IMG/VR virus record: IMGVR_UViG_3300044712_000831
Location: 1-22,206 of that record
DNA length: 22,206 bases
Reading direction: 5' to 3' (one strand)
From: a virus
The position numbers and the translations under genes are program-made. Below, one piece after another: positions 12,800-21,483 of the stretch (position 1 is the stretch's first letter; the number at the start of each line of letters is the position of its first letter). The notes under the pieces were generated by a model, which ran no database searches, was not told the origin of the DNA, and saw nothing but the letters and a program-made list of their open reading frames with translations.

Positions 12800-14502
12800 A
12801 GTGGTAAAGCCCTTATATAGAATTCTTCATAACCAGCAGAACCTTGTAAAAGTTGCGCAGTAACTGTTGAGGTTCCTGATTGATTTAAATATCCGAATCT
12901 AAGTTTGTAAGTTGTTGTAGCCGGAACATCTAATATTGCAGAACCTCGTATAGATTTTGTGTGTGTGTAGTTAAGTGTGTAGCTTATGAAATCACTTAAT
13001 TTAATTACCTTAACCACATTAGCGTTATCAGTTAACTGCAAAACTGCCTGCGCAAATCCTGTACCTGCTGTACAAGTAATTTGCACTAAACCTCCCAGGT
13101 CTATTGCGTATCGACCTTTGTTTAAAGTTATAGTTAGACCACTATCTGTGTAGGTTCCTGATGTAGTAGACCCTGCAACTTGAGTAGTTGCAGATACATA
13201 TAATCCACCATCACCCAGCGTAGCCAATCCACCGCAGCCGGTTACTTTCGTAATGGCATTCCAGCCCGTACCATTTACCCAAGTTGCATCAATCAATCCG
13301 ACGATTTTGAACGGATACAATCCCGCCCCCAGTGCAACCGCTGTATATACAATACCCGCAGAAGATGCCGCGCCGGCAATTGCTGTTGTGGAGTTTAATA
13401 CCCCGGATTCATCCAAATAGAACCCGCTCGCTGTATTTACAATTCCCAGACGCGGGCTTGCCGAACCGTCATCGATTGCCAAAATTTGCAATCTGGCCGG
13501 AACGCCGGTAACTGCACCGAACGATGCTGTAATAGCCGTAGTAGAAAGTGATAATGCAGCAGCAATCAGTTTTCGATTTGCTGAACCATTGGTCACATCG
13601 CTATTACGAAAATCGATTACGCAGGGCTGCAATCCAACAGTAAGCAATCCAGCAGTTGGAGAATTAAATGCAGCAGAAACCGACGGCAAAGAATTTTTTA
13701 CCATGTCGATCTGAGATAACACGCTCGATGTTATGTACGCTTTACCATCCGCATTTACATAATTCACTGTGACCAAACTGCCTGCCAAAATATCGTTCTG
13801 CCCCAAAGCGCCGCCAGCATTTGAAAGCAAGGGAACTACACCCGCACCAAAATTAATTGTTGATGCGCCGTTGTTTGAATTGGCTGCTTTGAACGTCGCA
13901 GTAAAATCCCCTGTGTAAGCAGTAATCGCGGGGTTAAGCGCAATAACGTAAGCATTGGCCGCTCCGGTATCAACCGAATAATCCCCGACACGTGCCTCGA
14001 TCAGCTTTTGCACGGCCACGAGCGGCTGTGTAGGGTCATTCGCATTCGGAGTCATCCCCGCACCAGCCACCAGCGCCGCACGATCTTGTTGCAGCGGAGT
14101 CAGCCCCGCAATGGTTGATCCCCAATTAACGGGGTCGGCAGATGGATCGGCAGCCGTTGTTCCGGCGACTTTGCGCCGATAAGTCGCAAAATCAATCAGC
14201 GAAATTGCGCAGGCACCTTGAGCATAATTCGTTGCGGCATTCCACATCACTGCGTTTGCCGTGGCAGCAACAGTAGCAGCGGCCGCTTGAGTAAATGTTT
14301 TATCGGCAGCGACCTGAACCGCCTCCGCATTAATCTCCGCCGCCACCTCATTCATCTGCGCCGCCATCGCATTCTGCTGCGGCACCATCGCTTTTTCAGC
14401 AGCCACAAAAGTCACCGCGGCCATATTGAATTGCTCCCGCGTCATCGATAAAGAATCTGGAGCTGCAGGAAGCGTATCAACCATCGTAGTAATCTGTTTC
14501 AT
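12796..14502 (-). CDS. Tail fibre / receptor-binding protein
   Basis: A 568-residue structural protein. Residues about 20-95 are Ala-rich and probably coiled coil (AAEKAMVPQQNAMAAQMNEV). They are followed by a small aromatic module (NYAQGACAISLIDFATYRRK, with PVNW) resembling phage CBM5/12-like attachment domains. From about 165 a beta-rich segment common in tail fibres appears (ALNPAITAYTGDFTATFKAA then GASTINFGAG). The C-terminal half is Thr/Ser/Gly-rich beta structure, probably the trimeric tip (ending GSAGYEEFYIRALPL). It is coupled to both neighbours. It is likely to contact the host surface; the receptor is unknown. Confidence 0.8.
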   Translation of the reverse strand: MKQITTMVDTLPAAPDSLSMTREQFNMAAVTFVAAEKAMVPQQNAMAAQMNEVAAEINAEAVQVAADKTFTQAAAATVAATANAVMWNAATNYAQGACAISLIDFATYRRKVAGTTAADPSADPVNWGSTIAGLTPLQQDRAALVAGAGMTPNANDPTQPLVAVQKLIEARVGDYSVDTGAANAYVIALNPAITAYTGDFTATFKAANSNNGASTINFGAGVVPLLSNAGGALGQNDILAGSLVTVNYVNADGKAYITSSVLSQIDMVKNSLPSVSAAFNSPTAGLLTVGLQPCVIDFRNSDVTNGSANRKLIAAALSLSTTAITASFGAVTGVPARLQILAIDDGSASPRLGIVNTASGFYLDESGVLNSTTAIAGAASSAGIVYTAVALGAGLYPFKIVGLIDATWVNGTGWNAITKVTGCGGLATLGDGGLYVSATTQVAGSTTSGTYTDSGLTITLNKGRYAIDLGGLVQITCTAGTGFAQAVLQLTDNANVVKVIKLSDFISYTLNYTHTKSIRGSAILDVPATTTYKLRFGYLNQSGTSTVTAQLLQGSAGYEEFYIRALPL

Positions 14503-15785
14503 ACCAATCCTTTAATTTGGGAATTCAATATCGAAATTCCGTTTTTCAGAGAGAACGACCACGGACCGAGGAATCCGTACAGATACGTCATGCTGTATCC
14601 GGTCATACAGATAAAAACCAACTCCGTCGCACGGTTTTGTTCTAAATAGCGTGTGACCATATCTGCATCAGCCTTGTCGATTTCTACATCCATGCGTAGC
14701 TTTTGACTGTAGGCACGCTTAACCAAATTCACATTTCCCCAGTCATCCGCCTTAGTCACGGAGAAGTCATCAATTTCACGGGTTAATCCCTGCTCTGTTT
14801 TACCGATCAAAGTCCGCGCCCCGGCATGCAAAACCCCGCACTTGGCCACGCCCGCTCCGCCATTGACTACAACATTCAACGTGCCGCCGATCACCGGCGG
14901 AATATCCTCAAAACTCAAATCGTCCGCCGCGACCGGATCGGTAAAGTAAAAGTCATACCAATTATTCACGGGATGTTGGCGTAATGGTCTAGTCTGGCTA
15001 TACCCTGATTCCACCTGTGTCACGGTAGCCGACATTCCCTCCGTATTCAGCAGCACCACCGCATTCACCAAGCTGGCCGTGTGCAAGCTCACATCAATAC
15101 TGCCCATGTTTTGCGTCTGCGATTGATACGCCGCATCGAACATCTGATATTTATTGACCGTCCCGACTTCCAACCAGCTAGTTCCAAGTGTTTTGTACGG
15201 AATATTTCCCGAGTTTGGCGCTGTCAGCGACTCGTAAACCATGTGGCTCGACATCGTGGCTGTATGCACGCCAGCGCCTGCGCTGGAGGCGACAATAGGC
15301 TGTCCGCCTTTGGTTTTTGACAACTTGAAAGAGTTGGTTGTGGACTGCACGATGAAGTATTCCACCCCGGTTGAATATTCCGGCGGCAGCGTCCCGGTCG
15401 TAGAGAGCGTCAGCACCTCGCCATCCTTGCGGAAGTGCGCCAGCGCACTCACCAGCATCGAGGCAATCGTCACCGTGAATGACGGATTATCCAACTGCAC
15501 CACATCGCCTACGGCATACGATTTAGTCGGGCTAAATTGCTCGTACACCACCCCGACCGAAACCCACCACAAAGGCGAGGTCGCCGGATCGTGCCCGATA
15601 TTATTGGCCTGCAACGACTTATAGACAGACTGCACTGTCCCCATCATCGTCCCGGCGAGAGCGCCTGCTGCATAAGCGGTAGCGCCGGAATAAATCGGCT
15701 GGATAGTCGATGGCACATTGCTGCTCAACAACGCCAGATCGCGTATCGATATCGGCTTAATAATGCGGAAAGTAGAGGCGTCCAT
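14499..15785 (-). CDS. Distal tail / baseplate protein with carbohydrate-binding-like module
   Basis: A 428-residue protein whose gene begins one base inside the tape measure stop (TAATG), with AGGA upstream. The N-terminus (MDASTFRIIKPISIRDLALL) leads into a module YSGATAYAAG...VYKSLQANNIGHDP...LWW that looks like a CBM5/12-type carbohydrate-binding fold. A second, shorter copy begins FSPTKSYAVGDVVQ, and then comes the beta stretch YFIVQSTTNSFKLSKTKGG, frequent in phage virion proteins. The C-terminal third contains SQKLRMDVEIDKADADMVTR. Its place between the tape measure and fibre genes suggests a role at the tail tip. Function is inferred from context. Confidence 0.72.
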   Translation of the reverse strand: MDASTFRIIKPISIRDLALLSSNVPSTIQPIYSGATAYAAGALAGTMMGTVQSVYKSLQANNIGHDPATSPLWWVSVGVVYEQFSPTKSYAVGDVVQLDNPSFTVTIASMLVSALAHFRKDGEVLTLSTTGTLPPEYSTGVEYFIVQSTTNSFKLSKTKGGQPIVASSAGAGVHTATMSSHMVYESLTAPNSGNIPYKTLGTSWLEVGTVNKYQMFDAAYQSQTQNMGSIDVSLHTASLVNAVVLLNTEGMSATVTQVESGYSQTRPLRQHPVNNWYDFYFTDPVAADDLSFEDIPPVIGGTLNVVVNGGAGVAKCGVLHAGARTLIGKTEQGLTREIDDFSVTKADDWGNVNLVKRAYSQKLRMDVEIDKADADMVTRYLEQNRATELVFICMTGYSMTYLYGFLGPWSFSLKNGISILNSQIKGLV

Positions 15786-18700
15786 TAGGGAATCCTCACA
15801 GCAGGCATACCATCCACATCGAACTTATCCAACACCCGCGCAGTTTCTTTCGTATTGGTAACCAACTCGCGCTGGCTGGCCTTGGCCTCCGCGCGCAACA
15901 GCGCCAACTCTTTCGCCATCTCCGCATTCGTCGCCATAATTCGGCTCAACAGCGCATTGGTTTCCTCGCGCGCAGCGCGTTGCAAGTCAACGTAAGGGCG
16001 CGGTGTAATTTCCTCGCCGCCGTGTATCTGCGCCACCATATCGCGCGGCACAAAGTTCGTTCCCACGTCGAAAGAGGGCAGCTTCTGCATCTGAATGCCC
16101 AGCATGCGGTAATCGACCCGGTCAAACCCATCGCGGCCAACCGACACCGCACCGGGCATTACCTGACGCACTTCATCGGCCATCACACCGCGATACATTT
16201 GATGGCTTCGGTCAAATTTGTAGCTGAAGTCGTAGAGACCAAGGCCGTGATTCGTCATGCCGACCTGATGGACGTTTTCCTTCAGGCGCGGATCGCTGAG
16301 TCCGGCGAATGGGTTGTCGATGCCAGGAATGATTTGTCCGCTACCACCGCCGCCGATACCGATACTTTTACCGATACCACTCAACGCATCTTTGAATCCA
16401 TTCACGATACCGTTGACGAAATTATTGAATTCCTTTCCCAGTCCATCGAACGCTTTATTCCACTCTTTGCCCAGACCGTCGAAAGCATTGTTGAAGTCTT
16501 TACCCAGCCCGTTAAAAGCTTTATTCAACTCATCGGTAATAAACTTACCCGGATTTCCCCACCATTGATCCAATGAATAAAGTACCGCCTCCTTTAACTT
16601 TTGCAGCAACTGATCGAACGTCCCGTTTCCAGTCTGTGTCTGCGGTGTCGTCGTCTGAGTTGGAACGATCTGATTCGCCGCCGCAATTGCCGCAGCATTA
16701 GCAGAAGTAAACGCCGCTGTTCCCGCCTGATCCTGAGCCGCTTTCTGTGCAGCCGCCAATTGAGCCGATGCAATCGACCCCGCACCGTTCAACGCTTTGG
16801 CGCGGGCGTAATCCACAATGGTTGCGAAGTTGTCCTTGTTAAGCAACGCATTCAACTGGCTGTTTGCATCGCTTGCCGACTTCGTGATCGAGTTAAAACT
16901 ATCGGCTACCGTCATCAACTGACCTACCACCGACGTATTTCCCAGCTCCATCTGCGCCTTCACCAGCGCCGCAAACTCGGCGTTGGTCGAAACACCCGAG
17001 ATACCCAAACGGTTGAACGTCTTGGCCACATCATCCAGCGCGGGCTGGAGTTGTTGCGCCGGAGTCAGAAAATTCTGAATGTACGATTTCGAGCTCGCAG
17101 AAAACGCCTGCAAACCACCCGCCGCCGCAATTAAATCCTCGCGCGCCGCCACCGATTGCAAGCCGAATCCGCCAAACACCTTGCCCGACGAAACCCCCAC
17201 CGCATTGATGAGGTTGTTCGTCGCCGTGAATTCATCCGTCAGCCGCTTCGCCGTCGCCGCGAGGTTTTCCCCCTCGCGCTGAAACAATACGAGGGAAGGC
17301 ACCAACTGCACGCCCACATTTCGCGCCAGCGCATCCGTCACATTGCCAGCGGTCGAAACATTGATCGAGAGCGACTTAGCCCGCGTCCCCGCCACACCCA
17401 GCATATCCCCGGCGGCATACATCGCTTCGGCCGAACTGCGAATATCCGCCGAGTACGCATTCAGCGTCGAGCGGGAAGCCTGCGTGATGATGTTCCAGTT
17501 CTTCTGCCCCTCAAACCAAGTCTGATCCATCTGCATGGCCTTGGACTGATTCCCGCTGCTCGCCCCGGCCAATGTCCCGGTGATATTCGTCGTCGTTCCC
17601 ATTGAGCGGGCAGAGTTGCCAATCTGGGTAGAGACGGCCGCGATGATCGCCATCACCCAGTCGGCAGTATTGATATTCGATGTCATCGCGTTCTGGGTAG
17701 TGATCGCATTCACGATCAACTGCGTTACCAGCTTATTGATCGATGGCTCCAGCGCCGACTTAAACGATCCGGTGAAATTCTCGGTGAAGCTCTTGCCGTT
17801 ATCGGCAAAAAAGGCGTTGGTCGTTGCCCCAACCGTAGAGCCGATTGCGCTGTTTCGCGTCTTCTCATTAAGATTATCCGCAGTATTCGTCGTTTTATTG
17901 TTAGCGGAGTCAGCAATAATTTTTTTCTCGCGATTTTTCTCATCAATCAACTTCTGAAGAGAAACCCGCTGCGTGTCATACGCATCCGAAACATCCAGCG
18001 CCGCCTTCTTCTCACTCAGCGCGGCAATCTCGCTATCAATCGCCGCCACCTGCAAAGCCGCCTGCTCGGCGGCTGTCTTGCCAAGCATCTCGTTTTTCAG
18101 CGCAGTGGCATCGTTCCGCTTCTTCAGCGCATCCGCCTCATGCGTGTAGTGCTCGGCCAGCTTGGCGGAATCGGACATTTCTTTGCTGCGGGCCTGCGCA
18201 TCAATCTCCGCGCTGGCTACCACCGCCAGATTAACCACCTGCCGGTTGTACTCCGCTGCCGTCAACCTCAACGCGGACTGCTCTTGTTCCTTGCCCAGCA
18301 CAATCAATTTTTTCTGGGATTCGGTCAGCTTAACCCCGGCCTGAGCCTCTACTTCGATAATGGCAACCCGTGCCTGAGCGTCGGCAAATTCCTTGGCCTG
18401 TTGCTGTGCCAACTTCTCGGCAATCTGTTGCTTCTTGAGAAAATCCTTGGCATCTTTTTCAGACGATTTAATTTCCAGCTTCGCGAGCTGATCCTCCAGC
18501 TCCGCCTTCTGCCGACCAAGCCCGACTAATTCATCCCGCTTGGCGCTGGCTGTTCTGGCCGCAATAGCCCTCAGCTCGTTCGGTTTGCTCGTATCAGCGG
18601 CCACACTGGCTTCGTACTGCACATCAAAACTCACCGACTGCATCCGGTAGTCCAGCGCCTTTATTCTTTCCTGCGGAGTTAACCGCTGCTCTTTTTCCGC

Positions 18701-19429
18701 CGACTTCTGTGCATCCGCCAACCCCTTGGCCGCTTTCTTGGTCGCTTCCTCGGCTGCATTTCCCCAATTACTCCAAACATACACGCCTGCAGCCACCGCC
18801 GCCGTCACTCCCAGCACAGCCGCACCTACCGGATTCAATGCCACCTTCAAAATATCCGTGCTAGTCGCCAGCGCGCCAAACGTGCGCGGCATCCGCGAAA
18901 AGTCGCCCATCATGGCTTCCTTACCCAGTTGCAGCAGCTCGTGCCGCGCCTCCTGCGTATGCAGCCCTAGGCTCTTGATCGACATGCTGTTGGCTTCAGT
19001 TGCGACACCCGCATCCTTCATCAGCGATTTTGTCCGGCTGATTTCCGCATTCAACATCGCGAAAGTCTTATCCACTGCCGCATCGTTACGCGTCCCCGTC
19101 AGTCCCTGCGAAGCCGCCTTATCCAGCGCGTGAAAATCCGCCTCCAGCGCACGCAACTTCGTTCCTAGAGGGTCATATTTATCGAGGAGTTTTTGAACTT
19201 CTTTCGAGGCGTTGAACATGCCGACGGTGTTTTCCCGCACGGCCTCATTCATCCCGTTGTAACTGCTGGCCATCCGGCCTTGCGCCGTATTCAGCCTTTC
19301 CGCATCGGACATCAGCGCGCGTGCAGAAACACCGAGCCTATCCTGCTCGGTGCGTACCGCCTTGATTGCCTCGACCGCTTCCTTGTTATCGGCGGTCAGC
19401 CGTAATCCGATGATGTGCTCAGCGCCCAT
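15785..19429 (-). CDS. Tape measure protein with inserted S74 chaperone-like domain
   Basis: A 1214-residue protein that sets tail length. The N-terminal half is helical and coiled coil; a hydrophobic segment lies near residues 195-222 (VGAAVLGVTAAVAAGVYVW). From about 220 to 520 there is a long Lys/Glu/Ala-rich coiled coil. Near 969-1012 is an 11-residue repeat (NKAFNGLGKDF, NNAFDGLGKEW, NKAFDGLGKEF). At about 1045-1115 a segment matches the S74 intramolecular chaperone of endosialidase-type tail spikes: SDPRLKEN, YDFSYKF, YRGVMADEV, DRVDYRMLG. After it comes the usual tape-measure ending (VGTNFVPRDMVAQIHGGEEI) and a final coiled coil. No strong ribosome binding site is seen before ATG 19429. 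Confidence 0.88.
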   Translation of the reverse strand: MGAEHIIGLRLTADNKEAVEAIKAVRTEQDRLGVSARALMSDAERLNTAQGRMASSYNGMNEAVRENTVGMFNASKEVQKLLDKYDPLGTKLRALEADFHALDKAASQGLTGTRNDAAVDKTFAMLNAEISRTKSLMKDAGVATEANSMSIKSLGLHTQEARHELLQLGKEAMMGDFSRMPRTFGALATSTDILKVALNPVGAAVLGVTAAVAAGVYVWSNWGNAAEEATKKAAKGLADAQKSAEKEQRLTPQERIKALDYRMQSVSFDVQYEASVAADTSKPNELRAIAARTASAKRDELVGLGRQKAELEDQLAKLEIKSSEKDAKDFLKKQQIAEKLAQQQAKEFADAQARVAIIEVEAQAGVKLTESQKKLIVLGKEQEQSALRLTAAEYNRQVVNLAVVASAEIDAQARSKEMSDSAKLAEHYTHEADALKKRNDATALKNEMLGKTAAEQAALQVAAIDSEIAALSEKKAALDVSDAYDTQRVSLQKLIDEKNREKKIIADSANNKTTNTADNLNEKTRNSAIGSTVGATTNAFFADNGKSFTENFTGSFKSALEPSINKLVTQLIVNAITTQNAMTSNINTADWVMAIIAAVSTQIGNSARSMGTTTNITGTLAGASSGNQSKAMQMDQTWFEGQKNWNIITQASRSTLNAYSADIRSSAEAMYAAGDMLGVAGTRAKSLSINVSTAGNVTDALARNVGVQLVPSLVLFQREGENLAATAKRLTDEFTATNNLINAVGVSSGKVFGGFGLQSVAAREDLIAAAGGLQAFSASSKSYIQNFLTPAQQLQPALDDVAKTFNRLGISGVSTNAEFAALVKAQMELGNTSVVGQLMTVADSFNSITKSASDANSQLNALLNKDNFATIVDYARAKALNGAGSIASAQLAAAQKAAQDQAGTAAFTSANAAAIAAANQIVPTQTTTPQTQTGNGTFDQLLQKLKEAVLYSLDQWWGNPGKFITDELNKAFNGLGKDFNNAFDGLGKEWNKAFDGLGKEFNNFVNGIVNGFKDALSGIGKSIGIGGGGSGQIIPGIDNPFAGLSDPRLKENVHQVGMTNHGLGLYDFSYKFDRSHQMYRGVMADEVRQVMPGAVSVGRDGFDRVDYRMLGIQMQKLPSFDVGTNFVPRDMVAQIHGGEEITPRPYVDLQRAAREETNALLSRIMATNAEMAKELALLRAEAKASQRELVTNTKETARVLDKFDVDGMPAVRIP
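16428..16526 (-). repeat. Three tandem 33-bp units in the tape measure gene
   Basis: Three in-frame units of 33 bp encode the eleven-residue motif (N-x-A-F-x-G-L-G-K-x-aromatic). A fourth, degenerate copy (NNFVNGIVNGF) follows in the protein. Expansion of such units is one way tail length evolves. Confidence 0.7.
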
Positions 19430-19480
19430 GCCAGCGTGATTGATACTTTAAGGACAGACTAAAGTTTCAAATATTTTGCG

Positions 19481-19506
19481 CGCCAATAACAGGCTGTTAT
19501 TTGGCG
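19481..19506. repeat. 26-bp near-perfect palindrome upstream of tape measure gene
   Basis: CGCCAATAACAG (19481-19492), one base, then CTGTTATTTGGCG (19494-19506): 12 paired positions with a single extra base in one arm. The almost absent loop favours a protein-binding site over an RNA hairpin. It adjoins the terminator and is 52 bp from the tape measure start. Confidence 0.65.
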
Positions 19507-19507
19507 A

Positions 19508-19532
19508 ATAAAAACCCCGCCGGAGCGGGGTT
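19508..19532 (-). terminator. Rho-independent terminator between G-T chaperone and tape measure
   Basis: In the leftward transcript AACCCCGC-UCCG-GCGGGGUU is a perfect 8-bp GC-rich stem with a tetraloop, followed by a run of U and AUUCG. It begins nine bases after the chaperone stop. It should stop or weaken transcription before the tape measure gene, which is unusual inside a tail operon. Confidence 0.85.
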
Positions 19533-19540
19533 GTATACGG

Positions 19541-19936
19541 TCAATGCTTCTTGTTAAACACCTTCAAAACTTCGGCTTCCATCACCAGAAAATCTTCGAG
19601 CACCTGGCTGTAGCGGGGTGGTTCAATCTGTAGCATTTGCATCGTGCTCCAAATGTCCGCCCGCTCCATCCCGTAAAAATAACCGCTCATTCCGTCCGCC
19701 ATCCAGCGCGAACCTAGCGATAGAAACACCCGTACGCAATCCCAGTTTTCCGGCCAGACTAAAAAAACATTTTCCTCTTCGGGTTCATCGTCTTCGGGTG
19801 CGGAATTCGTGCCGAGCATCTGGTCGATCTGCTCTTCACCCATGCCGAGATCGCGCAGCCCTTGGCGTTTCTCATCGCTTGTTGCCGTGCTGCTTCCGGA
19901 CGATTCATCCGCCCAATGCAGCGCGGCTCCGGCTAG
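19541..19936 (-). CDS. T-like extension (DUF1799) of the tail assembly chaperone, read by -1 frameshift
   Basis: This open frame lies in the -1 register relative to the upstream chaperone gene and continues directly from the slippery heptamer at 19942-19936 with no stop, so the expected product is a fusion of about 251 residues (120 + 131). The first in-frame ATG is at 19843, but it has no ribosome binding site, which supports the fusion. The residues after the shift read LAGAALHWADE. The body (NVFLVWPENWDCVRVFLSLG, then MERADIWSTMQMLQIEP) fits DUF1799, a phage family found before tape measure genes. By analogy with lambda gpG/gpGT, the T part should bring the tape measure to tail tube protein during assembly. 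Confidence 0.82.
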   Translation of the reverse strand, partial: LAGAALHWADESSGSSTATSDEKRQGLRDLGMGEEQIDQMLGTNSAPEDDEPEEENVFLVWPENWDCVRVFLSLGSRWMADGMSGYFYGMERADIWSTMQMLQIEPPRYSQVLEDFLVMEAEVLKVFNKKH

Positions 19937-20295
19937 TTTTTTCGCTTGCCCTTCTTGCCGATAACCGCATCGAAGTAAGCCGTCATCATGGCCGAGCGGA
20001 TGTTCGGGCGTTTCAACAGGCGGTTCAGCAAATCATCCGAGTAGTCGATTGCCTTGCCATCGGCATCTTCAATACCGGAAACGCTCTTGACCACACGGCG
20101 CAAAACATTGGCATCGCCGCCGCCATCGCCGTCACGCGAAGCCTCGATCACGGTATCCAGTTCGTCCTGCGGCAACAGCGCAAAGTCCACCAAAATTTCA
20201 TTGGTGCTTACGCCGCCGCCGTCCTTGGGGCTAGACACCACAACCGGCCACTTCTTAATCAAAATCTCTTCGCTATCATCCAAACGCAATGCCAT
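19933..20295 (-). CDS. Tail assembly chaperone (G-like)
   Basis: A 120-residue protein starting MALRLDDSEEILIKKWPVVV, with AGGAG seven bases before the start. It contains a beta-rich first half (VSTNEILVDFALLPQDELDT) and a helical end (DDLLNRLLKRPNIRSAMMTA) rich in Lys (IGKKGKRKN). It lies between the tail tube and tape measure genes, the standard place for gpG-type chaperones. The last codons before its TAG are CGA AAA AAC, forming an in-frame A-AAA-AAC slippery heptamer, so a fraction of ribosomes should make the longer G-T protein. Confidence 0.85.
   Translation of the reverse strand: MALRLDDSEEILIKKWPVVVSSPKDGGGVSTNEILVDFALLPQDELDTVIEASRDGDGGGDANVLRRVVKSVSGIEDADGKAIDYSDDLLNRLLKRPNIRSAMMTAYFDAVIGKKGKRKN
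19936..19942 (-). other. Programmed -1 ribosomal frameshift site (A AAA AAC)
   Basis: A canonical X-XXY-YYZ heptamer in the correct zero-frame phase, directly before the TAG stop of the G-like gene. Slipping by one base continues into the DUF1799 frame, which stays open to 19541. No strong downstream pseudoknot was identified by eye; the adjacent stop codon may itself promote pausing. Confidence 0.85.
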
Positions 20296-20310
20296 CGCTA
20301 TTCTCCTCGC

Positions 20311-21477
20311 TCAATAAACCACAAAATTAAACTCGTCGTTGCCGTCCACCGGGGTCACATCCATGCTCATCTGGATCATGGCTGTGCCGTTGCTGTCGGC
20401 ATACTTCGGCGCTTTCGGAACCACAGAAGGGCAGGTCAGCGCAAAGCGGTTGCCCGCCGCCGTGCCGTGGATCACCCCCAGCGCGCCCGGTGTCGAGGCC
20501 GCGCAAATGCCGAACCAATCCTTCACCGCGACCATCACTGCTTCCATGGATACGTTTGCCACGGGTTTGCGCTCGGTAATTTCCACCGTCTGCAACGATC
20601 CGATGCGAGAAACCTTTTGCACCGCGTTGGCGATGTCCAGACTCAACGTATCCAGCGCCGCCGTAGCGAGGCCGTGCATCGAAAAGAAAGGGGTATTGAC
20701 GCTGTTCGCAATCAGCGGGCGCAGCCACTTGGTAAAGTTCACCGTAGGTGCAGGGGAGTCAATCACCGGAACATAAACACCCGTCATCACCGCCTTGCCG
20801 AACGGAATCTTGTCCGCACCCAGCGAGAACGAAACCGTACCGCGGGCACCGAGGAACTTGTGCAACACGCCGTCGATGTTGAAATACATCGTAGCCGCTT
20901 CCAGCGCGTTCGATACCGGGCGATAAGCCACATTCGCGCCGATGGCGTAAGCGCTGGTCGCATCCGGTGCCACCCAATTGGCAGAAACAATGTTCGCCAC
21001 CTTGGTCGTACCGTTGTATTCCAAAATCAGGCCGCTCTTACCCGCGCCGGTTCCGGCGGTAATGCTGATCGGCATACCGGAGTAAAAGTCGTTTACCCCC
21101 GAAGAGTTCGCCGCCAGCACGATAGAAGAGACAGTGCCGCCCGCCTGAGCCATACCCGCCACATCTGCCGCCATAATCGTTTCCGAGATCGCGCAAGCGC
21201 GCAAGATCGGTCCATACGCCGGAGCAACGCCGGGTGTGCCGGAGCCCGCCAGCTCAAACTCGAAATCCAGTTGCCCAAAAGCCGCCGAATTCATCGAACC
21301 CTGATTACCGAAATAGGGCATAAGAATATTGCGCTGATCTTCCGTCATCACCTGCGGTGTGAGAGAAGGTTTCCCGCGCAGCAAAATGGCATTCGCCGCA
21401 CCGGTCGGATTGGCATCCACGCCGAGGGTGGCCTGCATCGCCACCAGCAGTGAAGAAATATTGAGTTTCATTCCCAT
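20311..21477 (-). CDS. Major tail tube protein
   Basis: A 388-residue structural protein, rich in Ala, Gly and beta-type sequence. It starts MGMKLNISSLLVAMQATLGV with GAGGAG nine bases upstream of the first of two ATGs (21477 and 21471); the first has the better spacing. It contains segments typical of siphophage tail tubes: PSLTPQVMTEDQRNILMPYF and AFGQLDFEFELAGSGTPG in the first quarter, and VSMDVTP-type closing beta strands (ending DEFNFVVY). It should polymerise around the tape measure to form the tube. The order tail terminator, tube, G/GT, tape measure supports this. Confidence 0.85.
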   Translation of the reverse strand: MGMKLNISSLLVAMQATLGVDANPTGAANAILLRGKPSLTPQVMTEDQRNILMPYFGNQGSMNSAAFGQLDFEFELAGSGTPGVAPAYGPILRACAISETIMAADVAGMAQAGGTVSSIVLAANSSGVNDFYSGMPISITAGTGAGKSGLILEYNGTTKVANIVSANWVAPDATSAYAIGANVAYRPVSNALEAATMYFNIDGVLHKFLGARGTVSFSLGADKIPFGKAVMTGVYVPVIDSPAPTVNFTKWLRPLIANSVNTPFFSMHGLATAALDTLSLDIANAVQKVSRIGSLQTVEITERKPVANVSMEAVMVAVKDWFGICAASTPGALGVIHGTAAGNRFALTCPSVVPKAPKYADSNGTAMIQMSMDVTPVDGNDEFNFVVY

Positions 21478-21483
21478 AATTTT

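Noticed and set aside
19618-21453. A 611-codon plus-strand ORF
   Set aside because: It spans several real tail genes on the other strand, with Arg/His-rich low-complexity translation and no ribosome binding site; it is a shadow of GC-rich coding DNA.
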